A stretch of 64,000 nt of DNA from Streptomyces sp. NBC_00358 (GTDB lineage Bacteria; Actinomycetota; Actinomycetes; Streptomycetales; Streptomycetaceae): NCBI RefSeq assembly GCF_036099295.1, contig NZ_CP107976.1, positions 2,604,001 through 2,668,000 of the forward strand. Direction: 5' to 3'. The notes beneath the pieces are model-generated. The model saw only the letters and a list, made by a program, of their open reading frames with translations, was not told where the DNA came from and ran no database searches. A program made the translations under genes and the position numbers. Below are positions 32,974 through 40,204 of the stretch, one piece after another (position 1 is the first letter of the stretch; every line of letters begins with the position of its first letter).

Positions 32974-34401
32974 TCAGCGGTCCGTCGTGTCGCGCGGACG
33001 GGAGCGGTGACTACGGGGGCGGGCGGGCCCCGGGCGAAGGCGGTCGGGTCCGGGACCGGTCAGGCCCGCCCTGAACAGGCCGTAGGTGACGCGCCGCAGC
33101 GCGGCCGCCCTGAGTTCGTCCCGCAGGGGGCCGCTGCGCAGCACCGCCTCGGGACCCAGCAGCCCCTCGACGACGGCCAGCGCACCGGCGGTGTCGCCGT
33201 GGCGCAGCCGTTCGCGGACGCCGGAGAGAGCGTGCGGCCGACGGTGCGTCTCGTCGATGGCCTGGAGGCAGGGCAGCGGCGTACCGGTGAGCGCGACCAG
33301 CAGTTCCTCCCGGCGGATCTCGGCCGGGTCGTGGTCCAGGGGGGCCAGTACGCCGTCGACCAGGGCGATCCGGTGCCGGGCTCCCCGGCAGTCCACGAAG
33401 CGTGGCTGTCCCGGCGGGTCCCCGGTCCCGGTGGACACGGCAGCGGTGTGCTCCGGTACCAGGGCCGGGGCGACCAGCGGGTGCAGCCGCCCGGCCTCGA
33501 TCGCGCCGGCGCGGACCAGTGCCAGGTCGGGCAGTACCCACGTCGCGGCGTCGGGCAGGACCGGCACCGCGAGGGCACTTCCCTCGGCGGGCGTCGCGGC
33601 GCTCCGCAGCGTGGGCGGGCCGGCACCGGCCGGGTCCGCGACGAGTTCCAGGAAGAGCCGGTGCCCGGCCCCCAGCCGCACGGCGACCGCGCCGGTCGTC
33701 CGCCCCTCGTCGTGGAGCAGAACCGCCGCCTCGGCCGCCCACCGGTCGACGGCACAGCCGAGGTCCTGGGACACGGACCCCGGTGGATCCGGGTCCACGC
33801 GGCGTTCGTCGCCCGGCGGGCCGTCGGCACCGGAACGGACCCGCAGCTCACCGGTCCTGCGCGCGTCCCACAGATGGCGATGCAGGTCGAGGCGGTGGCG
33901 CCGGCTGGGACGGGGGTGCGGATGACGGCGGGCTCCGGTGTCGAAGGAGAACCCGTCGCGGGATCGGCCGGGGGACCCGTCCCACAGGGCGAGGCTGATC
34001 CGCTGGCCGCCGTCCGCCCAGGCCGGCGGGGTGCGGACCACGAGGTGCACCGGATGTACGCCATCCCGCCCCGCACGGTCGTACCGCGCCAGCGTAATGG
34101 TGAGGCCAGGGCGCAGCAGCCCGTCGGGGGCGATTCTCGGCAGGTGCCAGCGCAACAGGTCGGGAGCCAAGTGGCGTAGATCGGCCCGGACTTGGGCCGC
34201 GAGTTCGCGACCGTGGGTGCGTGCCAGAGAACGCGGATCGAGATCGAGGTCGAAACCTGCGGCGGCACACGCACCCGCCCAGTCCCCGCAACGGCGGCGG
34301 GCGGTCGCTGTCTCGATCATCGTGGGCGGCACGGCGAATTCCCGCACGCGCGGCCAGAAGGAGAGGAGGAGGGAATCCTCGTACGCGGTTCGAGTGAGCA
34401 T
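32974..34401 (-). CDS. hypothetical protein of the MoxR/vWA operon
   Basis: About 475 residues, Arg/Leu-rich, soluble, with no recognised catalytic motif. The N-terminus (LTRTAYEDSLLLSFWPRVREF) and several amphipathic helices are followed by a middle part with beta character and a C-terminal Arg/Pro-rich tail. It is on the same strand and immediately upstream of the MoxR ATPase, suggesting it is a client or adaptor. Start at 34401 or the ATG two codons upstream. Confidence 0.6.
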   Translation of the reverse strand: MLTRTAYEDSLLLSFWPRVREFAVPPTMIETATARRRCGDWAGACAAAGFDLDLDPRSLARTHGRELAAQVRADLRHLAPDLLRWHLPRIAPDGLLRPGLTITLARYDRAGRDGVHPVHLVVRTPPAWADGGQRISLALWDGSPGRSRDGFSFDTGARRHPHPRPSRRHRLDLHRHLWDARRTGELRVRSGADGPPGDERRVDPDPPGSVSQDLGCAVDRWAAEAAVLLHDEGRTTGAVAVRLGAGHRLFLELVADPAGAGPPTLRSAATPAEGSALAVPVLPDAATWVLPDLALVRAGAIEAGRLHPLVAPALVPEHTAAVSTGTGDPPGQPRFVDCRGARHRIALVDGVLAPLDHDPAEIRREELLVALTGTPLPCLQAIDETHRRPHALSGVRERLRHGDTAGALAVVEGLLGPEAVLRSGPLRDELRAAALRRVTYGLFRAGLTGPGPDRLRPGPARPRSHRSRPRDTTDR

Positions 34402-34591
34402 CAGCACTCACCTTGCGCGGACGGGTCCCCCGTTCTGATTTCGGAGGGAGTCGTCATCGCCGGGAGCATAGCCCGAGGCCGACTATCTGTCAGGTGCCTT
34501 TTCCCCGGCCGCGGGGACGGCCGATCCGGCGCCCACGCGCCGCTCTCCCTAGAGCTCACGCGGCAGCCCGTGCCGGCCGTCGAAGTATTGG

Positions 34592-34623
34592 TCGACCCCC
34601 TCGGCGGAGGCCGAGGGGGTCGA
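34592..34623 (-). terminator. strong perfect hairpin terminator
   Basis: TCGACCCCCTCGGC (34592-34605), loop GGAG, GCCGAGGGGGTCGA (34610-34623): a perfect 14-bp stem just beyond the stop of the membrane protein at 34673. A third GAGGGGGTCGA copy follows on the plus strand, up to about 34642. Confidence 0.75.
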
Positions 34624-34672
34624 GGGGGCCCGAGGGGGTCGAGCGCGACAGCGGTGGCGGCTGCGGGCCCGG

Positions 34673-36022
34673 TCAGGCCGGGCTGTGGAACGGTGGTCCC
34701 GTCGGTGGTCCCGCAGCCGGTCCGTCGATGGTGCCGGTCAGATGCGGGGTCCCGTCGTCGTCGAGGAACTCGACCACCGCCAGGGCCAGCAGGGCCAGCA
34801 CCGCGATCCAGATGGTGACGGCGGCCGTGGGATAGCTCCAGACCAGCAGGATGACGACGGCGACCGCGACCACGGTCCAGTTCAGCCACGTCCTGACCCG
34901 GTGGACCCACGCTCCGACCGCTCCCAGGTCGAACCCCGTCGCCGTACGGACCGCGCCGATACCGCCGGTCCAGGCGGCCAGGACCCGCGAGGCCGCCCGG
35001 CCGCTGCCCGTCAGCCAGGCCGCCAGGGCCACGACGATGCCGAGGGTGATCACCATGCGTACCGACGTCCGCAGGTAGCGCACCAGGGTGTCGAAGACCG
35101 ACCCCGCGGCGGCCTGGGAGACGTCCGCCGGCAGACCGTCGAGATAGAGCGCCCGGAAGATCCAGAGCGCGATCCCGAGGACGGCGGCCCCGGCTGCCAC
35201 GAGGAGTGCCGCCGTGACGAGGGCACGGCGCCTGCGTACGGCGAGCAGCACACCGCCGGCCGCCAGCAGGAGGGTGAGCACCGGCAGCCAGAACCCGACG
35301 AGTTCGAGCAGCCGGTAGATCTTCTTGGCCTTGCCGATGGACTTGGAGCTCATCACCGTGAAGTCGGTGTGCACCTCGGGGATCTTCGCGGCGACGCCGA
35401 GTCCCCTGTCGACGAGCGACTGCTTGACCTTGTCGATGACGGGCGCGAGGTCGATGACGACGGCGTCGTTGGTGAGTTTCACCGCTCCGCCGCCGCTTCC
35501 GGTCAACGCCTTGTCGACGGCTGAGTGGGCCTTCCTGTTCAGCTCGGTCCACAGGGTGGCGAACGCGTCGCTGCTGACGAACTTCAGGGCCACGCTGTGC
35601 ACGAAGTCGGTGAGCCCGCTGGTGATCGGACCACTCAGCGGACCGAGTGCCTTGGTCAGCCGGGGCCGGTCGGCGGGCGCGACCGACTCGAGCAGCGTCT
35701 TGACGTCGACACGCTGCATCACCGCTTTGGTCACCCGGTTCGCGACGGCGTTCTGGACGTCCGGGTCCGAGGCGAGCGGCTTCATGGTGGCCACATACCG
35801 GTCGGTGTTCCCGATCAGATCACTCGTCCAGGCCGACACGGCGCTCAACGGGGTGAGCAGGGCCGCCAGGATGACCAGCACGACCGCGAAGGAGGACCGG
35901 ACGCGGTGATGCTCGACCCTCGGCCGGGTCCGCTCCAGTTCGGCGACCCGGGCCCGCAGCTCGGCGATCTCCCGCGGGTCGCCGCCGTTCAGGCCGCCAC
36001 CGCTCACGTCGCCGGTACTCAC
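34673..36022 (-). CDS. multi-pass membrane protein with N-terminal coiled coil
   Basis: A 449-residue protein. The first 40 residues are cytosolic with a short coiled coil (EIAELRARVAELERTR), then one helix (AVVLVILAALLTPLSAVSAW). A helical extracytoplasmic domain of about 180 residues follows (TSDLIGNTDRYVATMKPLASDPDVQNAVANRV...), then five to six more helices. This layout is common in actinomycete membrane proteins of unknown function. The GTG at 36022 overlaps a TGA (GTGA) ending a possible 25-codon ORF beginning at 36096. Confidence 0.7.
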   Translation of the reverse strand: MSTGDVSGGGLNGGDPREIAELRARVAELERTRPRVEHHRVRSSFAVVLVILAALLTPLSAVSAWTSDLIGNTDRYVATMKPLASDPDVQNAVANRVTKAVMQRVDVKTLLESVAPADRPRLTKALGPLSGPITSGLTDFVHSVALKFVSSDAFATLWTELNRKAHSAVDKALTGSGGGAVKLTNDAVVIDLAPVIDKVKQSLVDRGLGVAAKIPEVHTDFTVMSSKSIGKAKKIYRLLELVGFWLPVLTLLLAAGGVLLAVRRRRALVTAALLVAAGAAVLGIALWIFRALYLDGLPADVSQAAAGSVFDTLVRYLRTSVRMVITLGIVVALAAWLTGSGRAASRVLAAWTGGIGAVRTATGFDLGAVGAWVHRVRTWLNWTVVAVAVVILLVWSYPTAAVTIWIAVLALLALAVVEFLDDDGTPHLTGTIDGPAAGPPTGPPFHSPA

Positions 36023-36301
36023 GTCGCCTCCGGATCGCTGATCGTGGCGACCAGGGCCGGGTGACCTGCCCGCGTCCGGTCGATCACGTCATCCATGGCA
36101 CGTCTCGTTCCGCTCGGTCCAGTGCGTGGGGTCGGTCCAGTGCGTGGGGTACGACGGCATACGACAGCCCTCTTCTCGGCGGCCCTTCTCGGCGGCCTTC
36201 TTGGCGGCCCTTCTCGATAGCCCTGTTCTCGGCGGCGGCTCGCTCGACGGCGGGATGAAGCGGCGCGTCGGCGCGGCTGCCGGGCGTCCGGCCGCAGCGC
36301 G
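36023..36301. other. intergenic region with simple repeats
   Basis: About 280 bp between two minus-strand genes. It contains two 16-bp copies of GGTCCAGTGCGTGGGG-like sequence near 36117-36150 and five near-copies of CTTCTCGGCGGCCC near 36172-36240. The only notable ORF is the 25-codon frame from 36096 to 36019 (starting MDDVIDRTRAGHP) that overlaps the next start; I cannot support it as a gene. Confidence 0.4.
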
Positions 36302-36835
36302 TCAGCGCGGCTGACGGGCGTCGGGCCGGTACGAGGCGAGGGCCCAGATGACGAAGACATCGATGGCGATCAGAATGACCGACCAGATCGGCGCGTACGG
36401 CAGGAACATGAACTGGAAGAGCATGCTCAGCGCGGCCAGCACGATACCGGTGATACGGGCCCACTTGGCGTCCTTGAGAATCCCCCAGCCGGTGACGACG
36501 GCGATCGCGCCGAGGATCAGCAGGATCCAGCCCCAGCCGGTGAGGTTGATGCGGTAGACGTAGTCGTTCACGCGCGCGTACACATCGTCCTTGGCTATCG
36601 CGGAGATGCCCTGGAGTATGTTGAGGCCGCCGTTCACCAGCAGCAGGACGCCCGCGAAGGTGACGCCGCCGGCCGCCCAGCCGCTGTTGCCCGTGGGCGG
36701 CGGTCCCATGCCTCCCGCGGCGGGCGCGGCTCCGGACCACTGGTCTCCCCACAGCGGCATGTCGCCGCCGCTCGGCTGGGCGCCCGTGCCACCGCCGGGC
36801 GGGGGCCCCGGAGGCTGCGAAGAGTCCTGGCTCAT
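36302..36835 (-). CDS. DUF7144-like small membrane protein
   Basis: A 177-residue protein: a Pro/Gly/Gln-rich cytosolic N-terminus of about 55 residues, then four hydrophobic helices separated by short loops, including NGGLNILQGISAI and GWGWILLILGAIAVVTGWGIL. This matches the DUF7144 membrane family of actinomycetes by recall. The ATG at 36835 is the first in a sensible position; a frame to 36931 lacks a site. Function unknown. Confidence 0.7.
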   Translation of the reverse strand: MSQDSSQPPGPPPGGGTGAQPSGGDMPLWGDQWSGAAPAAGGMGPPPTGNSGWAAGGVTFAGVLLLVNGGLNILQGISAIAKDDVYARVNDYVYRINLTGWGWILLILGAIAVVTGWGILKDAKWARITGIVLAALSMLFQFMFLPYAPIWSVILIAIDVFVIWALASYRPDARQPR

Positions 36836-37092
36836 GCTCGACCACCTCTGTGCGCTGTCGGCCGCTGGCCGTCCCCGTGCAGGAAGCACCGGGGAGTTCG
36901 AGCGTCCGCCCACCTCCCCCTCCCCCGCCACGGGGGCTCCGCCGACCGGGTGACGGCCCGTTTCCGCCCGGCCTGCCCCACAAGCGCCGCCGGGTCCTCA
37001 GGCTGCCGCCGAATCGCCCTCCACCGCCGGGCCGCCGTCCACCTCCGCATCACCGTCCAACGCCGCAACGCCGTCCATCACCGAGTCACCGT
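36836..37092. other. low-complexity intergenic region
   Basis: About 257 bp rich in CCGCCG and CACCGTC motifs, without a convincing gene. It contains the promoter side of the DUF7144-like gene and the end of the LLM transcript; no clear hairpin is seen. Confidence 0.35.
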
Positions 37093-38154
37093 CTACCGCC
37101 GAGCCGTCGGCCACTCGGCGGATACGAGGTCCAGTGCCCGCCCCAGGGTCGTGAGCCGTTCGTCGAGGGTCTCGCCTGCGGGGTAGAGGCGGACCGTGTC
37201 GACCCCGGCGGCGCGCCAGACGCGGAGCCGTTCGCGGACCATGTCCTCGGTGCCGATCAGGGTGGTGCCGAGAACCATCTCGTCGGTCACGAGCCCCGCG
37301 GCGCCGTCCCGGTCCCCGGACTGCCAGCGCTCATGGATCTCGGCGGCGATCTCCGCCCAACCCTGCCTGCTGTAGGCGGCGTTGTAGAAGTTGGTGGTGG
37401 CGGAGCCCATCCCGCCCAGGCTGAAGGCGAGTTCCTTCTTCCGGCCCGCGACCATGGCGCGCAGCGCGTCCTCGTCCTCGGCGAAGGCGACTTCGGCGCC
37501 CTGGCAGACATCGAGGTCGGCGCGGGTCCGGCCGCCCGCCGCGAGACCCGCGTCCAGGTGGTCGAAGTACGCCTCCTTGGCGCCCTCGGGTACGAAGCTG
37601 GTGCCGAGCCAGCCGTCCGCGACCTCCCCCGTCAGCCGCAGCATCTTCGGCGAGAGAGTGGCGAGATAGACGGGCAGGTCGTGCTCGGCTCGCATGGACA
37701 TCCGCATGGGCCGCGCCTCGCCGCCGGGCAGCGGGATCGTGAACTCCCGTCCCTCGTACGAGAGTTTCTCCCCGGCGGCCGCCTGCCGGACGATCTCCAC
37801 GGTCTCCCGCATCCGGGACAGCGGGCGCGCGAACGGTACGCCGTGCAGTCCCTCGATCACCTGGGGGCCGGACGGACCGAGGCCGAGCAGGAAGCGCCCG
37901 CCGGAGATGTTGGAGAGCGTGATCGCGGCGCGGGCGATGGCCGCCGGGGTGCGGGTCCCGAGCTGGATGATCCCCGAGCCGAGCAGCATCCGCTCGGTCC
38001 GCGCCGCCAAGTAGCCCAGCGGGGAAGGGGCTTCGGAGCCCCAGGCCTCCGCCACCCAGCAGATGTCCATCCCCAGCTTCTCGGCCTCGACCACGAAGTC
38101 GACGGTCTCCCGCCAGTCGCCCGTCGACGCCTCGATCGTCGTGGAGGTACGCAT
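37093..38154 (-). CDS. LLM class F420-dependent oxidoreductase
   Basis: A 353-residue luciferase-like protein starting MRTSTTIEASTGDWRETVDFVVEAEKLGMD. It contains WVAEAWGSEAPSPLGYLAARTERMLLGSGI and ISGGRFLLGLGPSGPQVIEGLHG, as in mycobacterial/streptomycete F420-dependent LLM enzymes of about 350 residues. Its ATG overlaps the stop of the SRPBCC gene (TGATG), so both are made from one transcript; the SRPBCC protein may bind or modify the same hydrophobic substrate. Confidence 0.87.
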   Translation of the reverse strand: MRTSTTIEASTGDWRETVDFVVEAEKLGMDICWVAEAWGSEAPSPLGYLAARTERMLLGSGIIQLGTRTPAAIARAAITLSNISGGRFLLGLGPSGPQVIEGLHGVPFARPLSRMRETVEIVRQAAAGEKLSYEGREFTIPLPGGEARPMRMSMRAEHDLPVYLATLSPKMLRLTGEVADGWLGTSFVPEGAKEAYFDHLDAGLAAGGRTRADLDVCQGAEVAFAEDEDALRAMVAGRKKELAFSLGGMGSATTNFYNAAYSRQGWAEIAAEIHERWQSGDRDGAAGLVTDEMVLGTTLIGTEDMVRERLRVWRAAGVDTVRLYPAGETLDERLTTLGRALDLVSAEWPTARR

Positions 38155-38678
38155 CACGCACCCGCCCCTTCCGCGCTCTCGGCGAGCTTCCCGATCGCGG
38201 CGACGGTGTCCGTCATGCTCCGCTCGAACTCCCGCAGCCGTACGAACACGATCTTCTGCTCCTTCTCCGGCATCCGGTCGATCGCGAAGGAGAGACCCGA
38301 CCGGCCGGGCCCCATCCGCATCCACTGGGTCAGCTCCGTGCCGCCGTCCGCCTCCTTCAGGTCGAACCGCCAGACCGCGCTGGGGTGTTCGGGGTCTCCC
38401 ACCGCCCAGGCGAACCTCCGAAGCGGCTCGCACTCCACCACGTACGAGGTGGTCTCCCACTCCCCCAGCGACTCGTGCCTGCTGCGCCCCACGAACCGGG
38501 CTCCGACGGCCGGTCCCGTCGCGCCGTCCAGCCACTCCACCGACTGGAGCTCGGCGCTCAGCTCCGGCATCAGAGCGACGTCGGACACGAGCTCCCACAC
38601 CCGCCACGGCGGAGCGTCGATCCGTACCCGCACATCGACCGTCGGCTGGTCCGCGTAGCGCGCGCCCGTCCACTCCAT
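38154..38678 (-). CDS. SRPBCC (START-like) family protein
   Basis: A 174-residue ligand-binding protein of the polyketide cyclase/dehydrase type. VDVRVRIDAPPWRVWELVSDVALMPEL at about 13-39, GARFVGRSRH and WMRMGPGRSGL are typical of the helix-grip fold. It is the first gene of a two-gene operon with the LLM oxidoreductase. A TTGACA-like element lies about 75 bp upstream on the minus strand, next to an imperfect GTAAGT/CTAC palindrome, but no matching -10 at proper spacing is clear. Confidence 0.82.
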   Translation of the reverse strand: MEWTGARYADQPTVDVRVRIDAPPWRVWELVSDVALMPELSAELQSVEWLDGATGPAVGARFVGRSRHESLGEWETTSYVVECEPLRRFAWAVGDPEHPSAVWRFDLKEADGGTELTQWMRMGPGRSGLSFAIDRMPEKEQKIVFVRLREFERSMTDTVAAIGKLAESAEGAGA

Positions 38679-38943
38679 GAGTCTCCGACCTTCCTCTCGC
38701 CTCCAGGGAACCCCTCAGGCAGGGCTCTGACCTTGAGAGTTGCGTAGATAGACTTACCTGTCAAGGAAAACCGCTCGCGGCACGCGGGCCGAGAGCGGAA
38801 GCCGAACGACGGCCGGAGGGATGCCGGACGGTGTCCGTGCAGCCGGCGGACGACGGCCGGACGGCGGCCGTGCGGAAGCCGGACCAGCCGGGACCCGTCC
38901 GTACCCGCCGGGACCCGTCCGTACCACCCGGCGCCAGGCGGGA

Positions 38944-39441
38944 TCAGGCGGTGAAGCGCTTGCGGATGTCCGGGCGCTCGGCGAGGTGCGGCGGATAGCC
39001 GGGGCCGAGCCGCGGATGGGTGTCCTCGGCCGTCATCGGCTCACCGCAGTCGGCGCACACCACCGCGGCCTCGCTCCGGTGCCCGCAGCGGTCGTGGTGG
39101 AAGACGACCGGCGGCCCCTGCTCACCGCTGAGCCAGCGGTTGCCCCAGCTGTTCATAGCGGCCAGAACACCGAAGAAGTCCCGGCCCATCTCGGTGAGCA
39201 CGTAGTCGTACCGCACGGGGTCCGTCTGATAGGCTCGCTTCTCCATGAGCCCTTCGTCGACGAGCCGACGGAGCCGGTCGGTCAGCGTGTTGCGCGCGAT
39301 ACCGAGCTCCTGCTGGAACGCGTCGAACCGCTTGATCCCGTAGAACGCCTCCCGCAGCACGAGCGGCGTCCACCAGTCGCCGAGCAGATCCATCGTGCGC
39401 GCGATGGAACACGGCCAGTTCGCAAAAGAAGTCCGCCTCAC
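38944..39441 (-). CDS. HxlR family regulator with C-terminal zinc-ribbon-like tail
   Basis: A 165-residue winged-helix regulator: CSIARTMDLLGDWWTPLVLREAF at 11-33 and RNTLTDRLRRLVDEGLMEKR at 50-70 are the HxlR signature, with the N-terminal Cys retained. Unlike minimal HxlR proteins of about 110 residues it has a 55-residue extension with HHDRCGH and CADCGEP, a His/Cys set that could bind zinc. It is divergent from the lipoprotein gene and lies 265 bp from the SRPBCC/LLM operon. It may regulate either. Confidence 0.85.
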   Translation of the reverse strand: MRRTSFANWPCSIARTMDLLGDWWTPLVLREAFYGIKRFDAFQQELGIARNTLTDRLRRLVDEGLMEKRAYQTDPVRYDYVLTEMGRDFFGVLAAMNSWGNRWLSGEQGPPVVFHHDRCGHRSEAAVVCADCGEPMTAEDTHPRLGPGYPPHLAERPDIRKRFTA

Positions 39442-39590
39442 ACGCCCAGCATACGAGGGTCTCGGAAATGGACCCAGCAGCTCGCGGCGGTACGGGCGTC
39501 CCGCACCCGCGTCCTTCTCCGGATTGAGCGCCCTCCTCGGCGACGACGGGTCATGCTGGTGGTCGTACGAGCGGGCCGGGAGGTACGGAC

Positions 39591-40166
39591 ATGCGGTGGT
39601 GGGCCGGAGGGTGGGTGGTCGCCGGAGTGCTCGTCCTGGCGGCCTGCGGCGCGGCGACAGGTGGTGGATCGGGGGACGGACCGTCCGGCGGCCGATCGGC
39701 GAGATCGCCGGGGCCGTCGTCGGGTGCGCCGACGCGCGCCTCCGGAGCCCCGTCCTCGGCCGCGCCGGCGAGCCCGGCCGGGCACGGCCCGGCCACGTCC
39801 GCCGTCCCGCCCTCCGCCTCCCCGGGGACCTGCGCCGCGGGCCGTACGAAGGTCGGCGTCACCCCCGGTGACGCGCCGGGACGGCACCTGTGCGTACGGC
39901 CCGGCACCGTCCTGTCCCTGGTCCTCGCTCCGCGTGACGACGACAAGCGGTGGACGGGCGCCCGGAGTTCCGCGCCGGTCTTCGTCCTCGTGTCCGGGTG
40001 GAAGGTGGCGGCGGACGGCACCGCGCGGGCCTCGGTGCGCTGCGCGGGGACAAGGGGAGGCACGGCGGACGTCACCGTGTCGGCGAAGGCGCCGGATGTG
40101 GCCGGCGCGCCGCGCGTCGCCTTCACCCTGCGCGTGACGGTGGTGCCCTACACGACGCGGGGGTGA
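39591..40166 (+). CDS. lipoprotein of unknown function
   Basis: A 191-residue exported lipoprotein. Its signal peptide (residues 1-18) ends in the lipobox LAAC with Cys19; a Ser/Gly/Pro/Ala linker of about 60 residues follows and then a beta-rich domain with two cysteines (TCAAGR, HLCVRPG) plus one later (RCAG). The ATG follows GGGAGG. It would be anchored to the outer face of the membrane. No enzymatic motif is seen. Confidence 0.75.
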   Translation: MRWWAGGWVVAGVLVLAACGAATGGGSGDGPSGGRSARSPGPSSGAPTRASGAPSSAAPASPAGHGPATSAVPPSASPGTCAAGRTKVGVTPGDAPGRHLCVRPGTVLSLVLAPRDDDKRWTGARSSAPVFVLVSGWKVAADGTARASVRCAGTRGGTADVTVSAKAPDVAGAPRVAFTLRVTVVPYTTRG

Positions 40167-40192
40167 CCCCGGAGAACCGGGATCACCCCCGC
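40157..40192. terminator. bidirectional terminator hairpin
   Basis: A 16-bp stem with one mismatch (40157-40172 with 40177-40192) around an AGAA loop. It overlaps the stop codon of the lipoprotein gene and lies 13 bp from the end of the convergent beta-propeller gene, so it can stop transcription from both sides. Confidence 0.75.
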
Positions 40193-40204
40193 GGCTCGGC
40201 CGCG

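Noticed and set aside
36019-36096. 25-codon ORF overlapping the membrane protein start
   Set aside because: The GTGA overlap is suggestive, but the ORF is short, without a ribosome-binding site or recognised sequence.
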